Source: Pseudomonas tolaasii NCPPB 2192
Lineage (GTDB): Bacteria; Pseudomonadota; Gammaproteobacteria; Pseudomonadales; Pseudomonadaceae
Length of the DNA: 64,000 nt
Reading direction: 5' to 3'
NCBI RefSeq assembly: GCF_002813445.1
Contig: NZ_PHHD01000001.1
Span: forward strand, 1 to 64,000
A model generated the notes under the pieces. It saw only the letters and a list, made by a program, of their open reading frames with translations, was not told the origin of the DNA and did no database searches. Below are positions 25,741 to 34,744 of the stretch, piece by piece (position 1 is the stretch's first letter; every line of letters starts with the position of its first letter). The position numbers were made by a program, and so were the translations under genes.

Positions 25741-26340
25741 ATGTGGCAGAGCTACGTGAACGGCCTGTTGGTGGCGCTCGGGCTGATCATGGCGATCGGT
25801 ACCCAGAACGCTTTCGTGCTGGCGCAAAGCCTGAGTCGGGAACATCACTTGCCGGTGGCGGCACTGTGCGTGGTCTGCGATGCGCTTCTGGTCGCCGCGG
25901 GGGTTTTCGGCCTGGCAACGGTGCTCGCGCAAAACCCGCTGCTGCTGGCGATCGCACGCTGGGGCGGCGCGGCCTTTTTATTGTGGTACGGCACCTTGGC
26001 GTTGCGCCGGGCGTTTTCCAGGCAAAGCCTCGCGCAGGGCGACACCCTCAAGGTGCGTTCACTGCGCGCGGTGTTGCTCAGTGCACTGGCGGTCACGTTG
26101 CTCAACCCGCATGTGTATCTGGACACCGTGCTGCTGATCGGCTCATTGGGCGCCCAACAGACCGAACCCGGCGCCTATGTGGCCGGTGCCGCCAGCGCGT
26201 CATTCCTGTGGTTCGCCACCCTGGCGCTCGGCGCGGCATGGCTGGCGCCCTGGCTGGCACGCCCGGCGACCTGGCGCCTGCTGGATCTGTTGGTGGCGGT
26301 GATGATGTTCAGCGTGGCGTACCAACTGATCAGTGCTTGA
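25741..26340 (+). CDS. argO: LysE/ArgO-family amino-acid exporter
   Basis: A 199-residue inner-membrane protein with six helices and the LysE signature near the N-terminus (LGLIMAIGTQNAFVL). It exports basic amino acids, most likely arginine or lysine, driven by the proton gradient. The start at 25741 is immediately downstream of the ACT gene, with GGAG near that stop. The adjacent divergent ArgP is the expected activator. Confidence 0.88.
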   Translation: MWQSYVNGLLVALGLIMAIGTQNAFVLAQSLSREHHLPVAALCVVCDALLVAAGVFGLATVLAQNPLLLAIARWGGAAFLLWYGTLALRRAFSRQSLAQGDTLKVRSLRAVLLSALAVTLLNPHVYLDTVLLIGSLGAQQTEPGAYVAGAASASFLWFATLALGAAWLAPWLARPATWRLLDLLVAVMMFSVAYQLISA

Positions 26341-26518
26341 TGAATATTCCAAAACGCTCTGGAACCTCTATCCCACACAGTTGTTGCGTGGTTATGCCGC
26401 AACCCCGGTGCTATGATCCGGACCCTGCGCCGCAAAGAGTACAAACTCCCCGGCGCTTGTTTGGCCGCCCGTGATCGGCCTTGCGCTCACCGCAACTGAC
26501 CTGATTAGGAGAATCATC

Positions 26519-27115
26519 ATGGCTTTCGAATTGCCGCCGCTGCCCTACGCACACGATGCCCTGCAGCCGCACATTTCCAAGGAAACCCTGGAATACCACC
26601 ACGACAAGCACCACAACACCTATGTCGTGAACCTGAACAACCTGGTGCCAGGCACCGAGTTCGAAGGCAAAACCCTGGAAGAGATCGTCAAATCCTCTTC
26701 GGGCGGCATCTTCAACAACGCCGCTCAGGTCTGGAACCACACTTTCTACTGGAACTGCCTGGCGCCAAACGCCGGCGGTCAACCAACCGGCGCACTGGCC
26801 GAGGCGATCAACGCCGCGTTCGGTTCGTTCGACAAGTTCAAGGAAGAGTTCACCAAGACGTCCGTCGGCACTTTCGGTTCCGGTTGGGGCTGGCTGGTGA
26901 AAAAGGCTGACGGTTCCCTGGCCCTGGCCAGCACCATCGGCGCCGGCAACCCGCTGACCAGCGGCGACACCCCGCTGCTGACCTGCGACGTGTGGGAACA
27001 CGCCTACTACATCGACTACCGCAACGTGCGTCCAAAGTATGTGGAAGCGTTCTGGAACCTGGTCAACTGGAAGTTCGTGGCTGAGCAGTTCGAAGGCAAA
27101 ACCTTCACTGCCTAA
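26519..27115 (+). CDS. sodB: Iron superoxide dismutase
   Basis: A 198-residue Fe-type SOD. Metal ligands are visible in EYHHDKHHNTYV (His), AAQVWNHTFYW (His) and CDVWEHAYYIDYRN (Asp and His). It disproportionates superoxide in the cytoplasm. The start at 26519 follows TTAGGAG. It is monocistronic and followed by a strong terminator. The neighbours argO and bifA are the same as in P. aeruginosa. Confidence 0.96.
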   Translation: MAFELPPLPYAHDALQPHISKETLEYHHDKHHNTYVVNLNNLVPGTEFEGKTLEEIVKSSSGGIFNNAAQVWNHTFYWNCLAPNAGGQPTGALAEAINAAFGSFDKFKEEFTKTSVGTFGSGWGWLVKKADGSLALASTIGAGNPLTSGDTPLLTCDVWEHAYYIDYRNVRPKYVEAFWNLVNWKFVAEQFEGKTFTA

Positions 27116-27131
27116 GCAACGCTTGCAGTAG

Positions 27132-27161
27132 AAAAAGCCCGGTCATTGTGCCGGGCTTTTT
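27132..27161 (+). terminator. sodB terminator
   Basis: A perfect 11-bp stem, AAAAAGCCCGG / CCGGGCTTTTT, with an 8-base loop, 16 bases after the sodB stop. Confidence 0.92.
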
Positions 27162-27265
27162 CATGGGCGCTGAATAAGTTGCCGTGCCCCCGGAACCGGA
27201 CACCAGAATCGCGCCACCCAGATGGCGTGAGGAATTCGCCTCTCGTACCTGTCGGAGAAATTACA

Positions 27266-27526
27266 ATGTCCATTGGCGCACTAGCAGCACTCCCATTGGT
27301 TGGCGACTTGGCTAAAGCAGCCCTGCCGGTGGTGGGCGAATTCGCCAAAACCGCCACAGAGCTGGTCAAAGTGGCCGGCGAAGTCGTCAAATCGATCTCG
27401 GCCCAGCAACAGAGCGCGGCCACTCAAACCAAGGTGGCCCAGGAAAACACCCACAGCCATGACAAGCCCGTGGATTTTTCAAATGGCAATTCGGCCAGCA
27501 GCAACGTGAGCATCCACTTCTCGTAA
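27266..27526 (+). CDS. Small hypothetical protein with hydrophobic N-terminal half
   Basis: An 86-residue protein, start at 27266 behind TCGGAGAAA. Residues 1-45 are hydrophobic or amphipathic (IGALAALPLVGDLAKAALPV then VGEFAKTATELVKVAGEVV). The rest is Gln/Ser/Asn-rich and ends SSNVSIHFS. No signal peptide cleavage site and no known domain are visible. It stands alone between sodB and bifA and is followed by a 10-bp terminator stem, which supports it as a real gene. Function unknown; amphipathic membrane association is possible. Confidence 0.6.
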   Translation: MSIGALAALPLVGDLAKAALPVVGEFAKTATELVKVAGEVVKSISAQQQSAATQTKVAQENTHSHDKPVDFSNGNSASSNVSIHFS

Positions 27527-27555
27527 ACACGCTGTGCTCCCAAGCGATGGTCCCG

Positions 27556-27581
27556 GGCTGGCGGACACACATCCGCCAGCC
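27556..27581 (+). terminator. Terminator-like hairpin after the 86-residue gene
   Basis: A perfect stem, GGCTGGCGGA / TCCGCCAGCC, with a 6-base loop and a weak pyrimidine tail. Confidence 0.6.
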
Positions 27582-27694
27582 TTCAAGTTCCTCTTCAAAC
27601 CCGCCGACGCCCTAATGTTCCTTTGACTGCCCCGTCGAGATTGCCAATACTCATGGCATATTGAGGCTACCCGCATGGAACAAGGAATGACCCT

Positions 27695-29746
27695 TTGAAG
27701 CTGGAACTCAAAAACAGCTTGTCGGTGAAGTTGCTACGGGTTGTGCTGCTGTCGGCATTGATCGTGGGCGTGGCGCTGAGCGCGGCGCAAATCGTCTTTG
27801 ATGCCTACAAGACGCGCCAGGCCGTGGCGGGCGATGCCCAGCGTATTCTCGACATGTTTCGCGACCCCTCGACCCAGGCCGTCTACAGCCTGGACCGCGA
27901 GATGGGGATGCAGGTGATCGAAGGCCTGTTTCAGGACGACGCCGTGCGCATGGCGTCCATCGGCCACCCCAACGAAACCATGCTCGCGGAAAAAACCCGC
28001 GCCTTGCAGCAATCGCCTTCGCGCTGGCTGACCGACCTGATTCTGGGCCAGGAACGCACGTTCACCACTTCACTGGTCGGCAAGGGCCCCTACAGCGAAT
28101 ATTACGGCGACCTGAGCATCACCCTGGACACGGCCAACTACGGCAAGGGGTTTCTGGTCAGCTCGGTGATCATCTTTATATCCGGTGTGCTGCGCGCGCT
28201 GGCCATGGGCCTGGTGCTGTACCTTGTGTATCACTGGCTGCTGACCAAGCCGTTATCGCGCATCATCGAGCACCTGACCTCAATCAACCCCGACCGGCCC
28301 AGCGAGCACAAAATCCCTCAGCTCAAGGGCCATGAACGCAACGAGCTGGGGCTGTGGATCAACACCGCCAACCAGTTGCTGGAATCCATAGAGCGCAATA
28401 CCCACCTGCGTCACGAGGCGGAAAGCAGCCTGTTGCGCATGGCCCAGTACGATTTTCTCACCGGCCTGCCCAACCGCCAGAAACTGCAGGAACAACTGGA
28501 CAAAATCCTCGTCGACGCCGGCCGCCGGCAGCGCCGCGTGGCCGTGTTGTGCGTGGGGCTGGATGACTTCAAAAGCGTCAACGAGCAGTTCACCTACCAG
28601 GCCGGTGACAAATTGTTGCTGGCCCTGGCCGACCGCCTGCGCGCCCACAGCGGCCGCCTCGGCGCCCTGGCCCGCCTGGGCGGCGACCAGTTTGCGCTGG
28701 TGCAGGCCGATATCGACCAGCCTTACGAAGCCGCCGAGCTGGCGCAAAGCATCCTTGATGACCTGGAAGCCGAGTTCGCCCTCGAACACGAGCAGATCCG
28801 CCTGCGCGCCACCATCGGCATCACCCTGTTCCCGGAAGACGGCGACAGCACCGAGAAGCTGCTGCAAAAAGCCGAACAGACCATGACCCTGGCCAAGAGC
28901 CGTTCACGCAACCGTTACCAGTTTTACATCGCCAGCGTCGACAGCGAAATGCGCCGGCGCCGCGAGCTGGAAAAAGACCTGCGCGATGCCCTGAGCCGCG
29001 AGCAATTCCACCTGGTCTACCAACCGCAAATCAGTTACCGCGACCACCGCGTGGTCGGTGTGGAGGCCCTGCTGCGCTGGCAACACCCCGAACACGGCCT
29101 GGTGCCGCCAGACCTGTTCATCCCGCTGGCCGAACAAAACGGCACCATTATCCCGATTGGCGAGTGGGTGCTCGACCAGGCATGCCGGCAATTGCGCGAA
29201 TGGCATGACCTGGGCTTCACCACCCTGCGCATGGCGGTCAACCTGTCCACCGTGCAGTTGCACCACACCGAGTTGCCGCGGGTGGTCAACAACCTGATGC
29301 AGATCTACCGCCTGCCACCGCGCAGCCTGGAACTGGAAGTCACCGAGACCGGGCTGATGGAAGACATCAGCACCGCCGTCCAGCACTTGCTGAGCCTGCG
29401 GCGCTCCGGCGCGCTGATTGCCATTGATGACTTCGGCACCGGCTATTCGTCGTTGAGCTACCTGAAGAGCCTGCCGCTGGACAAAATCAAAATCGACAAG
29501 AGCTTCGTGCAGGATTTGCTCGATGACGATGATGACGCGACCATCGTGCGCGCCATCATCCAGTTGGGCAAAAGCCTGGGCATGCAGGTGATCGCCGAAG
29601 GTGTGGAAACCGCCGAGCAGGAGGCCTACATCATTTCCGAGGGCTGCCACGAAGGCCAGGGCTACCACTACAGCAAACCGCTGCAGGCACGCGAGTTGGC
29701 GGCTTATTTGAAACAGGCCGAACGCAACAACGCCGCGATTCTCTGA
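27695..29746 (+). CDS. bifA: Cyclic-di-GMP phosphodiesterase BifA
   Basis: A 683-residue inner-membrane protein. N-terminal helix (about 10-30), a periplasmic sensor stretch, a second helix near 165-185, a GGDEF domain (about 255-420) with degenerate GGDQF at 329-333, and an EAL domain (about 430-680) with intact EALLRW at 457 and the DDFGTGYSSL, KIDKSFV and AEGVET motifs. BifA hydrolyses c-di-GMP, promoting swarming and limiting biofilm matrix. The degenerate GGDQF is its known hallmark. It starts with TTG at 27695, eight bases after AAGGA; a nearby ATG is out of frame. It sits downstream of sodB as in P. aeruginosa. Confidence 0.93.
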   Translation: MKLELKNSLSVKLLRVVLLSALIVGVALSAAQIVFDAYKTRQAVAGDAQRILDMFRDPSTQAVYSLDREMGMQVIEGLFQDDAVRMASIGHPNETMLAEKTRALQQSPSRWLTDLILGQERTFTTSLVGKGPYSEYYGDLSITLDTANYGKGFLVSSVIIFISGVLRALAMGLVLYLVYHWLLTKPLSRIIEHLTSINPDRPSEHKIPQLKGHERNELGLWINTANQLLESIERNTHLRHEAESSLLRMAQYDFLTGLPNRQKLQEQLDKILVDAGRRQRRVAVLCVGLDDFKSVNEQFTYQAGDKLLLALADRLRAHSGRLGALARLGGDQFALVQADIDQPYEAAELAQSILDDLEAEFALEHEQIRLRATIGITLFPEDGDSTEKLLQKAEQTMTLAKSRSRNRYQFYIASVDSEMRRRRELEKDLRDALSREQFHLVYQPQISYRDHRVVGVEALLRWQHPEHGLVPPDLFIPLAEQNGTIIPIGEWVLDQACRQLREWHDLGFTTLRMAVNLSTVQLHHTELPRVVNNLMQIYRLPPRSLELEVTETGLMEDISTAVQHLLSLRRSGALIAIDDFGTGYSSLSYLKSLPLDKIKIDKSFVQDLLDDDDDATIVRAIIQLGKSLGMQVIAEGVETAEQEAYIISEGCHEGQGYHYSKPLQARELAAYLKQAERNNAAIL

Positions 29747-29794
29747 AATGACAAATCGATACTAAATATTTCCCTCGTATAAACCTTTACACAA

Positions 29795-29813
29795 AATGCA
29801 AATCTTTCGCATT
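29795..29813. promoter_or_regulatory. Fur-box candidate upstream of icmP
   Basis: AATGCAAATCTTTCGCATT is a 19-base imperfect palindrome in an A+T-rich promoter, about 60-80 bases before the icmP start. Its length and A/T-rich arms resemble Pseudomonas Fur boxes. Confidence 0.45.
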
Positions 29814-29873
29814 ATGTCGCAGTTTTTGCGCTCCCCCGCGCGCCCCATCAACAACCGAAGCAGGATGTTCGCC

Positions 29874-31217
29874 ATGATTCGTATGCCCCTGGCCACCGCC
29901 AGTCTGCTGGCCATTGCCATTTCTCTCGCCGGTTGCGGCGAAGGTAAAGACAAGGCCGCCGCGCCTCAGGCGCCGACCCCGGCTGCCAGCACCACCGCTC
30001 CAGCGGCTGCCACCCCGGCAGGCCAGGTCGACGAAGCCGCCGCCAAGGCCGTGGTCGCGCATTACGCAGACATGGTGTTCGCGGTGTACAGCGATGCCGA
30101 ATCCACCGCCAAGACCCTGCAAACCGCCATCGACACCTTCCTCGCCAACCCGAACGACGAAACCCTGAAAGCGGCCCGCACCGCCTGGATCGCCGCGCGT
30201 GTGCCGTACCTGCAGAGTGAAGTGTTCCGCTTCGGCAACACCATCATCGACGACTGGGAAGGCCAGGTGAACGCCTGGCCCCTGGACGAAGGCCTGATCG
30301 ACTACGTCGACAAATCCTACGAACACGCGCTGGGCAACCCGGGTGCCAACGCCAACATCATCGCCAACACCGAGATCCAGGTGGGCGAAGACAAGGTCGA
30401 CGTCAAGGAAATCACCCCGGAAAAACTCGCCAGCCTCAATGAGCTGGGCGGCTCCGAGGCCAACGTGGCGACCGGCTACCACGCCATCGAATTCCTGCTC
30501 TGGGGCCAGGACCTCAACGGCACCGGCCCGGGTGCGGGCAACCGCCCGGCTTCGGACTACATGACCGGCGACGGTGCCACCGGTGGCAACAACGAGCGCC
30601 GCCGCACTTACCTGCGCGCCGTGACCCAGCTGCTGGTCAGCGACCTGGAAGAAATGGTCGGCAACTGGAAACCCAACGTCGAAGACAACTACCGCGCCAC
30701 CCTGGAGGCAGAACCTGCCACCGACGGCCTGCGCAAAATGCTGTTCGGCATGGGTAGCCTGTCCCTGGGCGAACTGGCCGGTGAGCGCATGAAGGTTTCC
30801 CTGGAAGCCAACTCGCCGGAAGACGAACAGGACTGCTTCAGCGACAACACCCACAACTCGCACTTCTACGATGCCAAGGGCATTCGTAACGTTTACCTGG
30901 GCGAGTACACCCGCGTGGATGGCACCAAAATGACCGGCGCCAGCCTGTCGTCGCTGGTGGCCAAGGCCGACCCGGCGGCCGACACCGCGCTGAAGGCTGA
31001 CCTGGCGTCGACCGAAGCGAAGATCCAGGTCATGGTCGACCACGCCAACAAGGGCGAGCACTACGACCAGCTGATCGCAGCGGGTAACGATCAGGGCAAC
31101 CAGATCGTGCGCGACGCCATCGCCGCACTGGTCAAGCAGACCGGTTCGATCGAAGCCGCAGCGGGCAAGCTGGGCATCAGCGACCTGAACCCGGATAACG
31201 CCGATCACGAGTTCTGA
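29874..31217 (+). CDS. icmP: Imelysin-family lipoprotein IcmP
   Basis: A 447-residue precursor with a lipoprotein signal peptide; the lipobox SLAGC places the modified cysteine at residue 21. A low-complexity Ala/Pro/Thr linker runs to about residue 50, then the imelysin domain (M75 type) with the HxxE motif in GYHAIEFLLWGQDL and the GxRP-like region. P. aeruginosa IcmP, an insulin-cleaving outer-membrane protein, lies close to bifA and has the same length. Imelysins are often linked to iron acquisition, and a Fur-like palindrome lies upstream here. The start at 29874 is chosen for its AGGA and the lipobox distance. A strong terminator follows. Confidence 0.85.
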   Translation: MIRMPLATASLLAIAISLAGCGEGKDKAAAPQAPTPAASTTAPAAATPAGQVDEAAAKAVVAHYADMVFAVYSDAESTAKTLQTAIDTFLANPNDETLKAARTAWIAARVPYLQSEVFRFGNTIIDDWEGQVNAWPLDEGLIDYVDKSYEHALGNPGANANIIANTEIQVGEDKVDVKEITPEKLASLNELGGSEANVATGYHAIEFLLWGQDLNGTGPGAGNRPASDYMTGDGATGGNNERRRTYLRAVTQLLVSDLEEMVGNWKPNVEDNYRATLEAEPATDGLRKMLFGMGSLSLGELAGERMKVSLEANSPEDEQDCFSDNTHNSHFYDAKGIRNVYLGEYTRVDGTKMTGASLSSLVAKADPAADTALKADLASTEAKIQVMVDHANKGEHYDQLIAAGNDQGNQIVRDAIAALVKQTGSIEAAAGKLGISDLNPDNADHEF

Positions 31218-31235
31218 TCAGTGCCGCGTTGAAAG

Positions 31236-31260
31236 AGGCGACCTTCGGGTCGCCTTTTTT
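31236..31260 (+). terminator. icmP terminator
   Basis: An 8-bp stem, AGGCGACC / GGTCGCCT, with a TTCG tetraloop followed by six T. Confidence 0.93.
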
Positions 31261-31279
31261 ATGCGTTCCAACACCTCCC

Positions 31280-31366
31280 GTGGGAGCTGGCTTGCCTGCG
31301 ATAGCGATCTGTCAGCCGACTCATCGGTTACTGGCCCACCGTTATCGCAGGCAAGCCAGCTCCCAC
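31280..31366. repeat. REP doublet (REPIN)
   Basis: GTGGGAGCTGGCTTGCCTGC and an inverted partner between icmP and trkH. Confidence 0.9.
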
Positions 31367-31456
31367 CTTTGCTCCGTGGCTTCCCGGACGGCCCGGTTTA
31401 CATGCCCCGCACCGCAGGTAGAATGGCGCCTCTGCCCTATTACCCGAGCACATTTC

Positions 31457-32911
31457 ATGGCGTTGCCGACCCTGCGCATCATCGGTTTCATCATCGGCAT
31501 CTTCCTGATCACCCTCGCGATCGCCATGGTGGTGCCCATGGCCACCCTGGTGATCTTCGAGCGCACCAGCGACCTGCCGTCGTTTCTGTGGGCCAGCATG
31601 ATCACCTTTCTGGCCGGCCTGGCACTGGTCATCCCCGGCCGCCCCGAACACGTGCACCTGCGCCCGCGGGACATGTATTTGCTGACCGTCACCAGCTGGG
31701 TGGTGGTGTGCATCTTCGCCGCCCTGCCGTTTTTGCTGACCCAGCACATCAGCTATACCGACTCGTTCTTTGAAAGCATGTCCGGCATCACCGCCACCGG
31801 GTCCACCGTGTTGAGCGGGCTGGACAGCATGTCGCCGGGCATTCTGATGTGGCGTTCGCTGCTGCACTGGCTGGGTGGCATCGGCTTTATCGGCATGGCG
31901 GTGGCCATTCTGCCCCTGCTGCGCATCGGCGGCATGCGCCTGTTCCAGACCGAATCCTCAGACCGCTCGGAAAAAGTAATGCCTCGCTCGCACATGGTGG
32001 CGCGGCTGATCGTGGCGGCGTATGTGGGCATCACCATTCTCGGCAGCCTGGCGTTCTGGTGGGCAGGGATGGGCCTGTTCGACGCGATCAACCATGCCAT
32101 GTCGGCGATTTCCACCGGCGGTTTTTCCACCTCCGACGAATCCCTGGCCCACTGGAAACAACCGGCGGTGCACTGGGTGGCCGTGGTGGTGATGATCCTC
32201 GGCAGCCTGCCCTTCACCTTGTATGTGGCCACGTTGCGCGGCAACCGGCGGGCGTTGATCAAGGACCAACAGGTGCAAGGTTTGCTCGGTTTGCTGGTGG
32301 TGACCTGGCTGGTGCTCGGCACCTGGTATTGGTGGACAACCGACCTGCATTGGCTGGATGCGTTGCGCCATGTGGCGGTGAACGTCACCTCCGTGGTGAC
32401 CACTACCGGTTTCGCGCTGGGGGACTACAGCATCTGGGGCAATTTCTCGCTGATGCTGTTCTTCTATCTCGGCTTTGTCGGCGGCTGTTCGGGGTCGACG
32501 GCGGGCGGCATCAAGATCTTCCGGTTCCAGGTCGCCTACATCCTGCTCAAGGCCAACTTGAACCAGTTGATTCACCCGCGCGCGGTGATCAAGCAGAAGT
32601 ACAACGGCCACCGCCTTGACGAAGAAATCGTCCGCTCGATTCTGACCTTCTCGTTTTTCTTCGCCATCACCATCTGCGCCATCGCCCTGGCGTTGTCACT
32701 GTTGGGGCTGGACTGGATGACCGCCTTGACCGGCGCCGCCAGTACCGTGTCCGGCGTGGGCCCGGGCCTGGGCGAAACCATCGGCCCGGCCGGCAACTTC
32801 GCCAGCCTGCCGGATGCGGCCAAGTGGATTTTGTCGTTCGGCATGCTGCTGGGCCGGCTGGAAATCATTACGGTGTTTGTGCTGTGCATTCCGGCATTTT
32901 GGCGTCACTGA
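31457..32911 (+). CDS. trkH: Trk potassium uptake channel subunit TrkH
   Basis: A 484-residue membrane protein with four M1-P-M2 repeats. Selectivity-filter-like loops are SGITATGSTVLSGLD, AISTGGFSTSD, SVVTTTGFALGD and STVSGVGPGLGETIGPAG. With cytoplasmic TrkA it imports potassium. No trkA is in the window. The start at 31457 (MALPTLRIIGFIIG) is chosen because the upstream frame runs through a REP element. Its 3' end overlaps the convergent AraC-family gene by 44 bases. Confidence 0.93.
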   Translation: MALPTLRIIGFIIGIFLITLAIAMVVPMATLVIFERTSDLPSFLWASMITFLAGLALVIPGRPEHVHLRPRDMYLLTVTSWVVVCIFAALPFLLTQHISYTDSFFESMSGITATGSTVLSGLDSMSPGILMWRSLLHWLGGIGFIGMAVAILPLLRIGGMRLFQTESSDRSEKVMPRSHMVARLIVAAYVGITILGSLAFWWAGMGLFDAINHAMSAISTGGFSTSDESLAHWKQPAVHWVAVVVMILGSLPFTLYVATLRGNRRALIKDQQVQGLLGLLVVTWLVLGTWYWWTTDLHWLDALRHVAVNVTSVVTTTGFALGDYSIWGNFSLMLFFYLGFVGGCSGSTAGGIKIFRFQVAYILLKANLNQLIHPRAVIKQKYNGHRLDEEIVRSILTFSFFFAITICAIALALSLLGLDWMTALTGAASTVSGVGPGLGETIGPAGNFASLPDAAKWILSFGMLLGRLEIITVFVLCIPAFWRH

Positions 32912-33926
32912 CCGTCGGCGCTTCCAGCAGCCGCGCCCGGTATTCGCCGGGAGTGGCGTCGAACCAGCGGCGAAACGCGCGGAAGAAGTTGCTCGGGTCG
33001 GCAAAGCCCAGCAGGTAGGCAATTTCCAGCAGGGTCATGCTCGGCTGAGCCAGGTACTGTTCGGCCAGTTCGCGGCGGGTGTCGTCGAGCAACGTCTGAA
33101 AGCTGGTGCCCTCTTCCTGCAAACGCCGCTGCAGGGTGCGCTGGGACAGGTGCAGCGTCTGGGCCACCACTTCGCGCTTGGGCTCGCCCTGGGGCAGCAA
33201 GCGGCACAGCACCTGGCGGGCCTTGTGGGTCACGCGGCTTTCAGAAAACCGCGCCAGATACTCACCGGCAAACCGGTCGTGCAGCAACGCCATCGCCTCG
33301 TTGGCGGTGGGCAGCGGCGCGTCCATGTCGGCCTGCTCGAAGATCAGTGCGTCATAGGGCGCATTGAATTCCAGCGGAGCATGAAAGGCTTGTTTGTAGG
33401 GCGCAAGGTCCGCCGGCTGGTCGCCCTGCAGCACGACTTTACGGGGCTGCAACGTGCGCCCGGTCAACCAGCCACACAACGCCAAAGCGCTGGCCAGCGA
33501 GGCTTCGGCGCTTTGCCGGGTGGGAGGCAGGTGGTCGCCGTGCACCGTCAGAATCAGCGCATAGCCTTCGGGTAAAAGCCGGAAACTCAGGTCGGCACTT
33601 TCGGCGATGATTCGCTGGTAGCGCACCAGGCGCATAAAGCCTTCGGCCAGCGTGTTGCTGGACATCAACGCGTAACCGGCCACGTGAAAAGACGCCGGAC
33701 GCACGACCTTGCCCATGTTCAAGCCAATCGCCGGGTTGCCCGACAGCTCCACCGCCCGCTGCCACAGCCGGGTCATGGAGTCCTGGGGAAAACGCGCGTC
33801 GGGGTCGCTGAGGGCGGCGTAGTCCAGGCCCAATTGCTTGAACAGGGCACGACAGTCCAGGCCGTCCATTTCCAGCGCCTTGACAATGCCCATCGCCCAG
33901 CTTGCAGAAGTTGTTCGTTCGCTCAT
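32868..33926 (-). CDS. AraC-family transcriptional regulator
   Basis: A 352-residue regulator with an N-terminal Arabinose_bd-type effector domain (about 20-200) and a C-terminal double HTH (about 235-335: VVAQTLHLSQRTLQRRLQEE, then LLEIAYLLGFADPSNFFRAF, RRWFDATPGEYR). This architecture is shared with OruR, ArgR-like and amine-catabolism regulators. It is divergent from the DUF962 gene across about 160 bases and may control it. The effector cannot be read from sequence. Confidence 0.85.
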   Translation of the reverse strand: MSERTTSASWAMGIVKALEMDGLDCRALFKQLGLDYAALSDPDARFPQDSMTRLWQRAVELSGNPAIGLNMGKVVRPASFHVAGYALMSSNTLAEGFMRLVRYQRIIAESADLSFRLLPEGYALILTVHGDHLPPTRQSAEASLASALALCGWLTGRTLQPRKVVLQGDQPADLAPYKQAFHAPLEFNAPYDALIFEQADMDAPLPTANEAMALLHDRFAGEYLARFSESRVTHKARQVLCRLLPQGEPKREVVAQTLHLSQRTLQRRLQEEGTSFQTLLDDTRRELAEQYLAQPSMTLLEIAYLLGFADPSNFFRAFRRWFDATPGEYRARLLEAPTVSDAKMPECTAQTP

Positions 33927-34085
33927 GGCGTCTTCTTAAAAAAGCAGGCTTAAACGGCAGCCAGGAAGCCAAGGATACTAAAGTGGCATCTATTGTCACT
34001 GGCTGTTACCACTGATCACTCTAGACTCAAATAAGCTCCCCGCCGAACATCTGTTGGGCGGCATCACAAAAAAGGGCCGGCTACC

Positions 34086-34397
34086 GTGGAAAACGTTAAA
34101 CAATTCAATAGTTTCGCCGAGTTCTACCCGTACTACCTGAGCGAGCACGCCAACAGTACCTGCCGGCGCCTGCACTTTATCGGCACCACGCTGGTCATCG
34201 GCATTCTGGCCTACGCCATCGGGCGCGGCTCATTGGCCCTGCTGATTGCCTTGCCGATTGCCGGCTACAGCTTTGCCTGGGTTGGCCACTTCTTCTTCGA
34301 AAAGAACCGCCCGGCCACCTTTCAGCACCCGTTCTACAGCCTTTTGGGCGATTTCGTGATGTACCGCGACATGATTCTGGGCAAAGTTCCGTTCTAG
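34086..34397 (+). CDS. DUF962/Mpo1-like membrane protein
   Basis: A 103-residue protein with the family pattern FAEFYPYYLSEHANSTCRRL then HFIGT, two membrane helices, and GHFFFEKNRPATFQHPFYSL followed by GDFVMYRDM. Yeast Mpo1 is an Fe(II)-dependent dioxygenase removing one carbon from 2-hydroxy fatty acids; the histidines needed (HANSTCRRLH, GHFFFE, FQHP) are present. The start codon is GTG at 34086. Lipid alpha-oxidation is a plausible but untested role. Confidence 0.82.
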   Translation: MENVKQFNSFAEFYPYYLSEHANSTCRRLHFIGTTLVIGILAYAIGRGSLALLIALPIAGYSFAWVGHFFFEKNRPATFQHPFYSLLGDFVMYRDMILGKVPF

Positions 34398-34542
34398 CCG
34401 CACGACCGTTTTAACCGTGAAAGTTCTTACATCCGTCGAGATAAAAATCTTTTTGTCATTTTAGGTGCTGTATCCTGCCAAGGCTTTTTGAGAGCGCGGA
34501 ATTACCTGCGATTCAAAACAGACCTTGCGAGGAGCGACGACG

Positions 34543-34671
34543 ATGCACGAGATACCTAATCTCCCCTTCCCAAGCCTGCACGAAACTGAGCAGCAAGCAC
34601 CGCAGCAGGCCAGCCCGCAGCAGCCTGAGGCCAAAGAAGCCAAACCAGTCGACGGCAAACGCCCGGACTGA
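34543..34671 (+). CDS. 42-residue acidic, Gln/Pro-rich small protein
   Basis: An ATG at 34543 behind GAGGAGCGACGACG opens a 42-codon frame: MHEIPNLPFPSLHETEQQ, a Gln/Ala/Pro-rich middle, ending AKPVDGKRPD. It is probably disordered and has no known domain. The good ribosome binding site and the distinct inverted repeat 14 bases after the stop argue for expression. Function unknown. Confidence 0.45.
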   Translation: MHEIPNLPFPSLHETEQQAPQQASPQQPEAKEAKPVDGKRPD

Positions 34672-34685
34672 CGCCGTACCAGACC

Positions 34686-34720
34686 GTGTGGAAAGCGCAG
34701 CTTTCGAGCGCTTTCCACAC
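34686..34720. other. Long perfect inverted repeat between two small genes
   Basis: A 13-bp perfect stem, GTGTGGAAAGCGC / GCGCTTTCCACAC, with a 9-base loop and no T-run. It could be a terminator of a non-classical type, an RNA stability element or a protein-binding site. Confidence 0.7.
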
Positions 34721-34744
34721 TGCCTGAATCACCCGAGACTCCCG

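Noticed and set aside
29787..31208. 473-codon minus-strand frame opposite icmP
   Set aside because: The sense frame has a lipobox, imelysin motifs and a terminator; the antisense frame is low-complexity Val/Gly/His/Ala.
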